A model generated the notes under the pieces. The model was not told the DNA's origin. It did not search any database and worked only from the letters and a program-made list of their open reading frames with translations. The position numbers were made by a program, and so were the translations under genes. Below, piece by piece: positions 50,525-61,223 of a DNA stretch of 64,000 bases. Within the stretch, counting starts at the first letter, position 1. Every line of letters begins with the position of its first letter. Location: contig JAPLNM010000047.1 in NCBI GenBank assembly GCA_026692845.1, positions 62,001-126,000 on the forward strand. Reading direction: 5' to 3'. Source of the stretch: Planctomycetota bacterium. GTDB lineage: Bacteria > Planctomycetota > Planctomycetia > Pirellulales > Pirellulaceae.

Positions 50525-51611
50525 AAGCCTCTTTCAACCGCTGAGAAATCGTCGGCCAGGCGAACTCGTCACGAACCCAAGCACGCCCTCGCAAACCCAT
50601 CTCACCGAGTTCTTTTGAGCTAGTCGATGTGGCTTGACCAAGGGCATGAGCGATCGGCTCGACAGTGGGTGCTACCCACCATCCGCAACGATGGTCGACA
50701 AGCCCCTGCCAAGGCGCTCCTGTCGTGGTAATGACCGGCAATCGATACGCGAGCGCTTCGGCGACTGCAATCCCGAAATTCTCGCTAAATGTGGGTAGAA
50801 TGAACAAATCGGCGTTCGAAAGAACCTTCTCTTTCTCGGTTCTATAGACTGCATCTTGAAACTCCCAACTTGTACGCAAACCCAGCCGTTCCACTTGGGA
50901 TTCGACCCATTGCCTATGACCATCTGCATCCGGTCCGACGACTTTCATCCGCCACCCCTGCGGGCGAACCTTTGCCCAGGCCTCCGCCAGCATCCCGAGC
51001 CCCTTTTTCGGGTGAATCCGACTCAGAAAAAGCGCCGTTCTGACCGGGTTTGAATCCCCGGGATTGGATTCTCTTGTGTCAAGAGGGAGATTTTCTGGAA
51101 AAGCAATACCATTAGGAAGCACCACGGTCTTATTGGTTAATCCCAGTCGAGCAAACTGCTCAGCTTCGCTCGGTGCAGTTGCAAGCAGGAACTCCGAGCG
51201 TTTCAGATCGTTTCGCTGATACAACCACCAGGCCAATTTCTTTTTCCATTTCCGGTGACTCAACGCCCAAGGCTCCAGCATTCCGTGAGGACTAAATAGG
51301 TAAGGGATCCTTGATTGCCGAGCAGCTTTCGAAGCGTTATGCAAGTACCACTCCCAAACCCCGTGGATATGCATCCCTCCTATCATTTCTCTTGGTTCGT
51401 TTGCGAGCAACGCCTGGATCGTTGGATAATGCACCGAATTTACCGGAGCAAATCGAGAAAGATCTTGCTCATGATCAGGGCAGACCAGGATACCATCCTG
51501 TCCGGAGTGCCTAAGAGCCTCTATAAGTTGCGTTGCTGTCAAAGAAGGCCCGCCTCGGTCGAGCCGAGTTGAGGTGATGACATGAATGACCGACTTACCT
51601 TTTAGCATCAT
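50505..51611 (-). CDS. Glycosyltransferase family 4
   Basis: 'STRLDRGGPSLTATQLIEAL', 'LFLSRIHPKKGLGMLAEAW', 'FILPTFSENFGIAVAEALAYRLPVITT'. Confidence 0.92.
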   Translation of the reverse strand: MMLKGKSVIHVITSTRLDRGGPSLTATQLIEALRHSGQDGILVCPDHEQDLSRFAPVNSVHYPTIQALLANEPREMIGGMHIHGVWEWYLHNASKAARQSRIPYLFSPHGMLEPWALSHRKWKKKLAWWLYQRNDLKRSEFLLATAPSEAEQFARLGLTNKTVVLPNGIAFPENLPLDTRESNPGDSNPVRTALFLSRIHPKKGLGMLAEAWAKVRPQGWRMKVVGPDADGHRQWVESQVERLGLRTSWEFQDAVYRTEKEKVLSNADLFILPTFSENFGIAVAEALAYRLPVITTTGAPWQGLVDHRCGWWVAPTVEPIAHALGQATSTSSKELGEMGLRGRAWVRDEFAWPTISQRLKEAYELYFP

Positions 51612-52666
51612 AGAGCCTGCAAACGATCCGAGAGTGCTGCAGCCCGTAGCCCCCAATGGTGTTGTGAAAGATCGTAAGCCACGTCAGGTTGCCTATCTCG
51701 AATCATCGCTTTGTAGATCGCATCGGCAAGCGCCTCGGCCGTTGGTTCAACATAGACAGCTTGATCACCTAAAATCGAACGAACCTCCCCGACATCGGAT
51801 GTAATAACCGGCCTTTGTGCTTGCGCAAATTGAAAGCATTTGAATGGACAACGTGCCAAATTCAGTTCCTTACGACGGATAGGAAAAACCAAGCAATGGG
51901 CCTCGCGCAATTGCAAAAGCATGGGGTTCCAATCGAGGTAGCCGGGAAATTCGAATTTCTCCAAACCGAGCTCAACGACTCGTGCTTGACAACGCTCCAG
52001 TTCGGCTCCCGTGCCGATCCAGCGAATAGGGACCTCTTTATCACGGCGCCGGAGAACCCCTGCAGCCTCAACCAATAGATCGTGGTCCCAATTCGGATGG
52101 AGGCTCCCCATGCCAATGGCTACAGGTGCGATACTCTCAAGATTAGGATTCGGAAACTCCTTCGGAAGGCATGCATAAGGCAAGTACAGCGAGTCCCTGC
52201 CGAAGCGATCCATGATGTATCTCGAGAGCCATGAACTCGCGGTGATGACAGTCGCTGCACGCCGTACTAGCCACCGATCCCGGATCTCTTTGTACCATCT
52301 GCGAATCGGATTTCGTTCGACAAAAGTCGTCCAGTCCTCCCAATCAAACACGAATCGTTGACGCCGATGGATCGCCGAGAGCATAAGCGCTTTCTCTTTG
52401 GGATTGAGCATGTGCACGAACTCGGGTCGCTCGCGTCGAAGGATTCCCCCTAGGCTCGCTTGGATCCTCTTGGCGGACGGATCGTAGTAGAACGCATTCG
52501 TCTCCTCAGGAAGGCCAAAAGACCGATTCGAAGGAGTATCTGGAATTGCCACTTGTGCATCCCATCCGAATTTCCGCAGATGAATCGCTAGATGCAATGC
52601 ACGTATGCAACCCGTTGTACTTAGGTCACCGAAGCTGATGAAAAGTATTTTCCTATTAGCGATCAT
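51608..52666 (-). CDS. Glycosyltransferase family 4-like
   Basis: 'GMGSLHPNWDHDLLVEAAGVL', 'CLVFPIRRKELNLARCPFKCFQFAQAQRPVITSDVGEV'. Confidence 0.85.
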   Translation of the reverse strand: MIANRKILFISFGDLSTTGCIRALHLAIHLRKFGWDAQVAIPDTPSNRSFGLPEETNAFYYDPSAKRIQASLGGILRRERPEFVHMLNPKEKALMLSAIHRRQRFVFDWEDWTTFVERNPIRRWYKEIRDRWLVRRAATVITASSWLSRYIMDRFGRDSLYLPYACLPKEFPNPNLESIAPVAIGMGSLHPNWDHDLLVEAAGVLRRRDKEVPIRWIGTGAELERCQARVVELGLEKFEFPGYLDWNPMLLQLREAHCLVFPIRRKELNLARCPFKCFQFAQAQRPVITSDVGEVRSILGDQAVYVEPTAEALADAIYKAMIRDRQPDVAYDLSQHHWGLRAAALSDRLQAL

Positions 52667-54006
52667 CGCTTTGGTGCAGCGTTAGGACGCATGAAAAACG
52701 CGTTCGCAAAAATCAAAAATGCCATGCTCATAGGCCAGGAAAACCGGGCAAAGGCATTGGGTGAAAACAGAACATGCCAACAAAAATAGGGAACGTAAAC
52801 TACAGCGATCGCTATGATTCCCATTGAGCCATTGATCAGCAATTGGTTTGAAAGATAAAAGGTTCTATAAATCACATAAACCCAAAAAATGAAACCGGCC
52901 AAACCTCCGAACACCCAAGCACCAAGCAATACCGAATGAACCGGTAAGATATCCTGAATCAATTTTTTGGGAGCTGCTGCACCGTAAATCTCGCGCATCT
53001 TAAGGAGATAAAGTCGCCGTAAGTGTCCTGGATTCGCCCAGGAACCATGTCCTAGAATCGGTTTCTCGTAAATCGCATCCAAGGCGATTACCGATTCGTT
53101 GCGAGCCAGCAACAACACCTCCATGGGATTGTAAGGGTTCTTGGCCAAGTCGATCTGCATCTTAGCCGCCTTCCCTAAAGCTCCGCTTTGTGCGTAGACC
53201 ACATACAATAAAAAAAGGGGGACAAGCAATACCGCACAGATCATCAAACCAGAGCGCATCGAGTAGCGCAGATCACCTCGCGAATGCGTTACCTGGAACC
53301 ACAAATAGACGAAAAACAACGTGCTGATCAATACCACTAGCCCATCGGATCTTCCCCCATACATATTCGCTACGATTCCATAAACAATCCCGAGAGGGAA
53401 AACCAACCAAGGATGGGATCGATAAAACAAAAAGGCGAAAATTGCAAAGGCAGGGTGCGCCCAACCCGAGACGTAAAAATCCCAAATATTCTCAGCATAT
53501 CCAGCATTATTTCCCTCGAATCGATAAAGCAAACCTGCACTCAAAACACCACCGGCAATCGCTCCCAGCAACGTCCCGAGGTGATTGCGAGGGTTGCGGC
53601 AATACAATCCGCAAAAGAATAAGAATGTCGTCATCGTCAGGAAGATGCTACCCAAGCCTCGCAGGGAGTTCTTCATCGTGGTGGCGTTGTACAAGTCGCT
53701 TAAGACTTGCGAAGTTAACCAAAGCAATCCTAATCCAACGATCGCCATGACTTCGCGGTTCCGAAGCGCTTTGAGAATCTGCTTCATGTAAAAAGGGTAC
53801 AACGCCAGGACAAGCAACTCACCGAGTCTAAATGTACCGATCAAATTAACCGGGATCACCATGCATGCAGCAATCATGAACGGAATCAGATTGCGCCGAT
53901 CCAATAGCAGTCGCCAGCCGCTCGATGCGTTTACGCCTTGAGCTTGGACTCGCCTATTTGCGAGGCCTTGTGTTCTTGGCTCCGATGCTATACTTGGCTG
54001 CATCAA
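52663..54006 (-). CDS. O-antigen ligase/polymerase-like membrane protein (Wzy candidate)
   Basis: Multi-pass; 'IYEKPILGHGSW...HSVLLGAWVFGGLAG' typical of Wzy/WaaL. Confidence 0.8.
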   Translation of the reverse strand: MMQPSIASEPRTQGLANRRVQAQGVNASSGWRLLLDRRNLIPFMIAACMVIPVNLIGTFRLGELLVLALYPFYMKQILKALRNREVMAIVGLGLLWLTSQVLSDLYNATTMKNSLRGLGSIFLTMTTFLFFCGLYCRNPRNHLGTLLGAIAGGVLSAGLLYRFEGNNAGYAENIWDFYVSGWAHPAFAIFAFLFYRSHPWLVFPLGIVYGIVANMYGGRSDGLVVLISTLFFVYLWFQVTHSRGDLRYSMRSGLMICAVLLVPLFLLYVVYAQSGALGKAAKMQIDLAKNPYNPMEVLLLARNESVIALDAIYEKPILGHGSWANPGHLRRLYLLKMREIYGAAAPKKLIQDILPVHSVLLGAWVFGGLAGFIFWVYVIYRTFYLSNQLLINGSMGIIAIAVVYVPYFCWHVLFSPNAFARFSWPMSMAFLIFANAFFMRPNAAPKR

Positions 54007-54950
54007 CGACTCCTTATCGATTCGTTTGCCCGTGGCAAATGCCGAGTCCAGTTCTTACCGAGTATCCTCTGGATCGTATATTCGATAGCCAAACTCAACC
54101 TAAATCTTCCGCCACAATCTTGGACTATTTGATCATACACAGATCTTGATGAATGATTTTTGAAACTCTTTACCCACAGCATCGATCGATACCGATCATA
54201 AAATTCAGGACGGTAATTTTTTACGAAGTACCATCGAACCCATTCCCGCGGCAGATTCAAATCCTTTGCCTGGATCGTGATGGAACCTTCGTGGGCTTGC
54301 ATGACCACCAATCGTCTATCAACGCACCGAACCATGGGATAGCGAAGCGCGATTAGAAGAAAAAGCAGTTGGTCTGGACCAGCCCCGTGGCTTGCATAAT
54401 CGATCTCAAAGGGATTGGGAATCTGATCCACCAAAGCCTCAAGCATATCGCTTCGCCGAAACAATGCATTGAGCGGAGAAATCAATTGGATCTCTTTTGG
54501 ATTTAAGAAAATTGCCGCTTCGAGCAACTCCTCACGGGAAAACATGGTTTGAGACTGAAAGCTCGACGCCCCATAATACCCCCCTTGGCCTTGCATCGTA
54601 TGACCGGTCATCACATACGCCGTTTCCTCATCGAACAATCTAAGGGTCTCAGTGAGAAAATCTGGTTCAAGTCGGTCGTCCGAAAAAAGAAGATGGCAAT
54701 ATTCACCTTTGGCCGCCTCGATGCCTAATCGCCAATTCCTAACCGGACCTACATTCCGGTCATTGCGAATGCACCGAATCCGTGAATGTTGCTTGGCGTA
54801 TTCCTGCACGACAGCCCAAGTCGCATCGGTACTGCAATTGTCGATCACCACAATCTCATGGCCTTCGACCGACTGCTCCAATGCAGACTCAATCGCAGGT
54901 TTCACCAAATCCTGCCGGTTGAAAACCGGAATAATGGTGCTGACTCTCAT
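54003..54950 (-). CDS. Glycosyltransferase family 2
   Basis: 'MRVSTIIPVFNRQDLVKPAIESALEQSVEGHEIVVIDNCSTDAT'; internal ATG preferred because the upstream part overlaps wzx. Confidence 0.9.
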   Translation of the reverse strand: MRVSTIIPVFNRQDLVKPAIESALEQSVEGHEIVVIDNCSTDATWAVVQEYAKQHSRIRCIRNDRNVGPVRNWRLGIEAAKGEYCHLLFSDDRLEPDFLTETLRLFDEETAYVMTGHTMQGQGGYYGASSFQSQTMFSREELLEAAIFLNPKEIQLISPLNALFRRSDMLEALVDQIPNPFEIDYASHGAGPDQLLFLLIALRYPMVRCVDRRLVVMQAHEGSITIQAKDLNLPREWVRWYFVKNYRPEFYDRYRSMLWVKSFKNHSSRSVYDQIVQDCGGRFRLSLAIEYTIQRILGKNWTRHLPRANESIRSR

Positions 54951-56263
54951 GCCCTTGCCACGCATTGCTTCATGCAACTTATCCAAACAAACGGGGCTAT
55001 GAACCCAAACAAAGATAACGACAAAGCACTGGAAATCAGAACCCCAGATATGCCGATTCCCTCGATCCCACATAACCAGATCGCAAGTGGGATGTTCATC
55101 AACGATGCAAATATCGAGCAAACTACCTGTTCTCGCGTGCGTCCGATCCCATTGAGCAAACTCGCGTAAGCAGCACCCCAAATGACAACCCACGTATAAC
55201 CCACCATGGACCAACGGACCATGGGAGACAAAGTGATACTCCTATCGATCCAAAAATGGATCAACGGATTCATCGCAAACCCGATCGCAATCGAAACGAC
55301 TCCGAAGGGTATCATCAAACCTGTGACGATCCGCCAAAGCCGAAGCATCAACGGCCGATCTTGATTCGCCCATGCTGCTCCAGACAACGCCCAAATCGGT
55401 CCAATGCACAACGCAAAGCCAGTCGTCGCCAAAGCAGAAAGCCGCAATACCACATCATACTCGGCAACCATCGCTGGCCCGAGTATCCTCAAGACAATCA
55501 GCCGATCCGTCATGAAAATCACCATGTAAGTGATCTCGATGAACAAAAACGATAGGCCGATACGCGCTACGTCCAGAAAAATACCCCAAGTAGCCTCCGA
55601 CCGCCGAGGAACTAGGTCCGGTAAACAACGAATCAAGTAACTCGCTTGAACCGTATAACCCAACGCAAACAATAAAAAATTCGTGCTAGCCAAGCGAGGT
55701 AAACTCACTGCATGAGCATTCCATTGAGCTATCAGCAGATAAAGAAACAACCCAATCGAAGCCAAAAAACTCACCAAGGCCGTCGCTGAATTCCAATGCT
55801 TGGCATACAAAATCGCATTCATCACCCCAGACAACTGAGTCAAAGCGAACGTCAGAAAACAAAACAACAGACTCCAAGCGATCGTTCGATCGGAACTTGA
55901 ACTCCTAAGCCAACTTGCCAGCGGAAAATCCATAAGGAAAAGCAAAACGACCAAAACAAAAGCAACCAGTCCCCACAAGACCACTTGACCAAACAGCGTG
56001 GAGGATAAATACCGCCTCGCGAGCCGATGATCACCGACCCCTAACGACTCAATCAACTTGTTGCGAAGCCCCTTTCCAATCCCCAATTCCAAAACCGCGA
56101 TCCATATCACCAACGATTGAAGCACCACCCAGACCCCATACTCACCCTTGCCCAGAGCCTTCATCAAAAGCGGCAACATTGCAAACTGCAACAGAAACGT
56201 GCTGAGTTTGAGCACGGTCGATAAACCAACATTTCTTACGAAAACATCCCGCAACATGGCCAA
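54947..56263 (-). CDS. Oligosaccharide flippase (Wzx-like, MOP superfamily)
   Basis: Multi-pass; 'LLPLLMKALGKGEYGVWVVLQSLVIWIAVLELGIGKGLRNKL'. Confidence 0.87.
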   Translation of the reverse strand: MAMLRDVFVRNVGLSTVLKLSTFLLQFAMLPLLMKALGKGEYGVWVVLQSLVIWIAVLELGIGKGLRNKLIESLGVGDHRLARRYLSSTLFGQVVLWGLVAFVLVVLLFLMDFPLASWLRSSSSDRTIAWSLLFCFLTFALTQLSGVMNAILYAKHWNSATALVSFLASIGLFLYLLIAQWNAHAVSLPRLASTNFLLFALGYTVQASYLIRCLPDLVPRRSEATWGIFLDVARIGLSFLFIEITYMVIFMTDRLIVLRILGPAMVAEYDVVLRLSALATTGFALCIGPIWALSGAAWANQDRPLMLRLWRIVTGLMIPFGVVSIAIGFAMNPLIHFWIDRSITLSPMVRWSMVGYTWVVIWGAAYASLLNGIGRTREQVVCSIFASLMNIPLAIWLCGIEGIGISGVLISSALSLSLFGFIAPFVWISCMKQCVARA

Positions 56264-56490
56264 ATACCTACAAAACCTAAACCACCCTAAACAAAAACAT
56301 TAGGAGGTCTGATGCATAGCTTCGCTTCGGTCGGTGGCACCAAAACCATCGATTTTTCTAATTCCATCCAGGGCGTCTAGATCCCAATACCACTTTAGGT
56401 CACCCTTTAATTCGGTAAAGCAAACCCAAACAGTTTTGCCAGATCATGCAAAATATCCTCTCAGACTGGAAAACTGCCAAGTTAGCCTCG

Positions 56491-58071
56491 CTAAGCGAGC
56501 AACTCGGTCAGAACATGCCCGTGAACGTCGGTCAAACGCCGGTCAATCCCATTGTGTCGCACCGTGAGCTTCGTATGGTCGATTCCTAGCAGATGCAGAA
56601 TCGTCGCATGGATGTCATAGACCTGCGTCGGATTTTCCCGGTCCAAAGGTTTGTACCCGAACGCATCGCTTGGACCGTAGCTGACCCCGCCTCGGATCCC
56701 TCCCCCGCATAGCCAGTTCGTGAAGCAATAAGGGTTATGGTCCCTTCCGCGTCCCCCCTGGGAACTGGGCATCCGCCCAAACTCCGTGGTCCATAAAATC
56801 AGCGTGTCCTCGAGCATCCCTCGTTGTTTAAGGTCCTGAATCAACGCTGCTGCTCCCTTGGCCATCCCGGTCGAGAGCGGTCCGTGATCGCGCTGGATAT
56901 CCTCGTGCGAATCCCAATTCCGCCTCGGAAATCCATTGTCATTGCCCGACCAAATCTGGATGAATCGCACTCCTCGCTCGAGCATCCTTCGGGCCGCTAG
57001 ACACTTGCGTGAAAAATGAACCGTCTCCTCCTGGGGATTGATCTCTTTGTCAAACGTTGCTGGAATCTGGTCGAGTCCGTACAACTTTAGGATATGCTCG
57101 GGCTCCTGAGAAAAATCCAGCGATTCAGGGGCCGCCATCTGCATGCGTGCCGCCAATTCGTAGCTGCGAATGCGGGATTCGAGCCGCAGGTCGCCCAATC
57201 GATCCTGAGCGTGTCGCGCATTGAGCTCGGCCAGCAAAGACTGACCGGCCGCCTCACTCTTGCCTGTGATGTAGGTACCGGACTTGTGCGGACGCAAATC
57301 CGCAATCGGATTCTCCGAACCGGGATAAATCACCGTACCACTGTGTTGCGCTGGTAGAAACGCCGAATCCCAATTCTTCGTGCCGTTGCTTGCTAGCCCT
57401 CGATGGTCTGGAAAAACCACAAAGGTCGGCAGATTATCATTCATACTCCCAAGGCCGTAGCTGACCCAGGCTCCCATGCCCGGGAAACCTGGCAATTGAA
57501 AACCAGTCGCATGCAACAAAGTGGCTTGGCTATGGACTCCGGTTTTGCCGACGACGTTATGAACAAAAGCTAGCTCATCTGCCACTTTGCCCAACTCGGA
57601 CACCGGTTCGGAAAGCAATCTGCCACTCTGCCCGTAGCGCTTGAAGTCCCATACCGGCTTGAGCCACGGTCCTAATCCATTTTGAAACGCTTCGACCGGC
57701 TCGCCAAAGTCACTCTCCTGCCCGTGCCGTTTGACCAACTCTTCCTTGAAATCAAACAAATCCAGATGGCTCGCCGCACCGGCCATGAATAACTGAACTA
57801 CCCGTTTGGCCTTCGCCGGATGATGCAACGTGTTCAAACTCCCTGCGACCCCAAGACCGGTCCCTGTCGACGGACCGCCTAGTACCGAGGACCCTCCCAT
57901 ATCGCGATCGAGCATCGTGCCGAGAACCAATCCGCCGAACCCCTGGCCCAGCGATTCAATCCACCCGCGCCGTGAAACGCATCGGTTTTCCATCGGATCT
58001 ATTTGCATCTGTCTATCCCCCAAAAAATCCCTGGAATCTGCTTGCTTGAAGACGGATCGATCGCAACTCAA
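56491..58071 (-). CDS. DUF1501 domain protein
   Basis: 'RVVQLFMAGAASHLDLFDFKEELVKRHG', 'WTTEFGRMPSSQGGRGRDHNPYCFTNWLCGGGIRGG'. Confidence 0.95.
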   Translation of the reverse strand: MSCDRSVFKQADSRDFLGDRQMQIDPMENRCVSRRGWIESLGQGFGGLVLGTMLDRDMGGSSVLGGPSTGTGLGVAGSLNTLHHPAKAKRVVQLFMAGAASHLDLFDFKEELVKRHGQESDFGEPVEAFQNGLGPWLKPVWDFKRYGQSGRLLSEPVSELGKVADELAFVHNVVGKTGVHSQATLLHATGFQLPGFPGMGAWVSYGLGSMNDNLPTFVVFPDHRGLASNGTKNWDSAFLPAQHSGTVIYPGSENPIADLRPHKSGTYITGKSEAAGQSLLAELNARHAQDRLGDLRLESRIRSYELAARMQMAAPESLDFSQEPEHILKLYGLDQIPATFDKEINPQEETVHFSRKCLAARRMLERGVRFIQIWSGNDNGFPRRNWDSHEDIQRDHGPLSTGMAKGAAALIQDLKQRGMLEDTLILWTTEFGRMPSSQGGRGRDHNPYCFTNWLCGGGIRGGVSYGPSDAFGYKPLDRENPTQVYDIHATILHLLGIDHTKLTVRHNGIDRRLTDVHGHVLTELLA

Positions 58072-61000
58072 TCCACAAAGGAAAACTCATTGAGATTGAA
58101 GACCAAACGGCATGCGTTCGCTAAGCCATGCTCGGCGATGTATGGCTCGAAAGCAGATAGCTCGGCATCCGTTGGCTTTCTGCCAAACGCCAATAGAAAC
58201 ATCCGCTCGATCTGCTTGCCCCGATCTGTTTGCTGAATCTCAACCCGATTCGCGAAATGCCTTGCCATACTCACCATGAAACCATTGTTGAGCAGCGCCA
58301 AGGCCTGCAGCGGACTGAGCGATTCATTGCGTTTGTCCACCCGCATCGATGGATCTGCGCAGTCCAAGGTCGCCATGAATGGCTGCGGTTGCGAACGAAC
58401 TAAAAACCGATACACACTCCTGCGATGGGATTTCAAATCGTCGGGATCATGCAAATGGTATTCGTAATGCGGCGAATGCTCAGGCTGCTCAATGACGAAA
58501 TCCTGGAAACTCGGACCACCCATCGTTAAATCCAACTTGCCGGCAACCTGCAAAACCATATCACGAAGCGCCTCGGCCTCCAATCGACGTCGATTCGACC
58601 GCCACAAGTACCGGTTGTCGCTATCCACCGATTCGGCTCCCAATGCTTGCGCCTCGTTTGTGACGCTTGATACTTGCTGATAGGTGTGACTCGTCACAAT
58701 CAACCGATGAAGCCCCTTGAGCGATTGCCCCTGATCGCGAAACTCAACAGCTAGCCAGTCGAGCAACTCTCGATGGGTCGGCTCGGAACCCATTCGTCCT
58801 AGATCATTCGCCGTCTCGACAATACCTCGCCCGAAATGATACTGCCAAACCCGATTGACAATGCTGCGCCACGTCAGCGGATTGCGGTCGTCAGAAATCC
58901 AATGCGCCAAAGCCGCACGCCGATCTGATTCGCTGTGGTCATCGGGTAAGTCGAACCAACTTTTAAGCTCGACAAAGCAATCCAGTGCGCCGCTTTGGAC
59001 CTGATCCTTGGGCTGGGTCACACTTCCTCGATCCAACACATAGATCGGTCGTGGCTTGCCCCCACTGCCCCCCGTACCGACAAACGCTCCACTCCCAATA
59101 TGCACCACTCCCGCATAGACCACTTGCTGCGGTGGCAAACCTGACTTCGCCCCCTGGACCTTGCTTATCAGGCCGGCCAATTCTTCCTTTCGTATCTTCG
59201 TCTCGTTCCCGAGTATCCCATCGACCATTGCAGAACGCTGGGCCTGCAAGTTCTTCAAATCGGTATCAGCCAACTTAGAACGGCCATAATAGTATCCATC
59301 CACGATATTTTTTCGTTGCCATCGCGGGCCCGCTTCGATCGAGTCCAAAGCCGTAACACTGCAGCCCGACGCGAGGTTCTTACCTTCCCTAGAAAGAACC
59401 GAAATCTCGCCTAATGCAAAGATAAAATCAGTGGGCATCCTCCGAGCAAGTTTGGTTGCTGTTATCCGTACATAACGCCCCTTGGTCGAGGATCCGGCTG
59501 GGGATTCGCTCTCAAATCGCTGTGGGACTACCCCTGGGTTTGAAAAATCTCGCTCCGTACGATCGACCCATCGGACCACCCCGGCACGGAATTCCGGATC
59601 GTCGCTGACCTCGACCAAGAACCGAACGGGAAATCCAAAACCTGCTCCAATCCCGTTGAACGTGTCATGGCAACCGACGAACTCCAAGGCAACAAAGCTT
59701 TGAGAATCTCCTAGGTCGACTTGCACCCACTTGGGGACATCGTCTCGTGTCTCGATCTGGCTGTGGTACCCAAACTCGGGCAGCTCGTTACCTCCTAAAG
59801 TCTTGGTCGTTTCGGCAATGAGACGATCCAGATCCGAAAGCGGCTTGCCTCCTCGCTCGATGATCTGCTCGTCGATCTGCTTGATCTCCGTCGCAAGCAA
59901 TGCGATCTGCTTGTCCAATTCCAATCGCTTTGCGGCAACCTCCGGATCGCGGTCGTAAACTCGATCGGCTCGATCCAATGCAGCAAAAACGGCTTGCAGA
60001 CGATAGTAATCCTGCTGCGATATCGGATCGAATTTGTGGTTGTGGCACTGGGCACAGCCAACGGTCAAACTGTTGAAGCTCCCCATCACGGTCGCAATCA
60101 TATCATCGCGATCCAGGTGCCGAGCCACTTTGCCGTCGATCTTCGTCTCGGGCACCTCGGCATGTCCGATGAAATCCCATGGCCCAGCTGAAATCATTCC
60201 GAGGGCCTCGATGCCGTCGGAGGTCCCCGGATACAGCACGTCTCCTGCAATCTGCTCCTGGATGAACCTTCGATATGGCTTATCGGAATTCAATGCGCTG
60301 ATGACATAATCCCTATATGGCCACGCATTGGGACGCTGTTTGTCTTTGTCATACCCATGGGTCTCACCAAAGTGAACCACATCGAGCCAATGCCTCGCCC
60401 AACGTTCCCCGTAACGCGGTGAGTCCAACAACCGATCGACCACCCTTCGGTAAGCTTCTTCATCACTTGCAGGATCCTGAACAAATTCCGAAATTTGCTC
60501 TGGACTCGGCAATAGGCCGATCAAGTCCAAGTAAAGTCTTCGCAACAACGTATGCCGGTCTGCCCTCGGGGATTGAGGAAGCCCTTTTTCCTGCAAGCGA
60601 GAAACCACAAACGCATCGATCGCATTGGCGACAACGTACCCTTCTTGGTTTACCTCCGGAACCGCAGGGCGTTCCAAAGGCTTCAGCGACCACCAATCCG
60701 TATCGGGTACGTGACGATCCTCCAACTTCTTCCCTTCAGGCCACTTCGCCCCGGCTTGAACCCATGCCCCCAGGGCCTCCACCTCCGCTTGAGTAAGCGG
60801 CTTTCCCCCCTTGGGCATCTGCGGATCCGTGCCACTGACATACTCCAACAAAACGCTCTTCTCGGGATGCCCAACGTCGAGCGATGGGCCGCTTTCACCT
60901 CCATGAAGCATCGCACCGAGTGTCTCTAAACCTAGACCACCCTTGGGCTTGCTCCCCGCATGACAACTCACACACCTACGCTCGAGCACCTCGGAAACCA

Positions 61001-61100
61001 CTCCAAAGGAATCCTCCTGAGAGTGCCCTACACAGGCCAACGCACCTATGAAAAACGTTGAAACCATTCCAGCGATGTGTTGATTGGAGTTGCGCATCAT
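58068..61100 (-). CDS. PSCyt1/DUF1549/DUF1553 protein
   Basis: 'RRCVSCHAGSKPKGGLGL', 'RRLYLDLIGLLPSPEQI', 'CAQCHNHKFDPISQQDYYRL', 'WRSIVNRVWQYHFGRGIVETANDLG'; overlaps DUF1501 start. Confidence 0.95.
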   Translation of the reverse strand: MMRNSNQHIAGMVSTFFIGALACVGHSQEDSFGVVSEVLERRCVSCHAGSKPKGGLGLETLGAMLHGGESGPSLDVGHPEKSVLLEYVSGTDPQMPKGGKPLTQAEVEALGAWVQAGAKWPEGKKLEDRHVPDTDWWSLKPLERPAVPEVNQEGYVVANAIDAFVVSRLQEKGLPQSPRADRHTLLRRLYLDLIGLLPSPEQISEFVQDPASDEEAYRRVVDRLLDSPRYGERWARHWLDVVHFGETHGYDKDKQRPNAWPYRDYVISALNSDKPYRRFIQEQIAGDVLYPGTSDGIEALGMISAGPWDFIGHAEVPETKIDGKVARHLDRDDMIATVMGSFNSLTVGCAQCHNHKFDPISQQDYYRLQAVFAALDRADRVYDRDPEVAAKRLELDKQIALLATEIKQIDEQIIERGGKPLSDLDRLIAETTKTLGGNELPEFGYHSQIETRDDVPKWVQVDLGDSQSFVALEFVGCHDTFNGIGAGFGFPVRFLVEVSDDPEFRAGVVRWVDRTERDFSNPGVVPQRFESESPAGSSTKGRYVRITATKLARRMPTDFIFALGEISVLSREGKNLASGCSVTALDSIEAGPRWQRKNIVDGYYYGRSKLADTDLKNLQAQRSAMVDGILGNETKIRKEELAGLISKVQGAKSGLPPQQVVYAGVVHIGSGAFVGTGGSGGKPRPIYVLDRGSVTQPKDQVQSGALDCFVELKSWFDLPDDHSESDRRAALAHWISDDRNPLTWRSIVNRVWQYHFGRGIVETANDLGRMGSEPTHRELLDWLAVEFRDQGQSLKGLHRLIVTSHTYQQVSSVTNEAQALGAESVDSDNRYLWRSNRRRLEAEALRDMVLQVAGKLDLTMGGPSFQDFVIEQPEHSPHYEYHLHDPDDLKSHRRSVYRFLVRSQPQPFMATLDCADPSMRVDKRNESLSPLQALALLNNGFMVSMARHFANRVEIQQTDRGKQIERMFLLAFGRKPTDAELSAFEPYIAEHGLANACRLVFNLNEFSFVD

Positions 61101-61223
61101 TCCCTAAGCCCGCCTCAGAACAGCAAGGTCATCAATAACACCCTCATAGCAGCGACTGCTGCCTGAGCTGAATCGGTATTTTACTCGGTTTGTGCCCCTA
61201 GGAGCACCGCAAGAGGCGAGCCA

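Noticed and set aside
56491-61100. DUF1501 plus DUF1549/DUF1553 pair as a novel system
   Set aside because: A very common planctomycete gene pair with the usual overlap; no unusual feature seen here.
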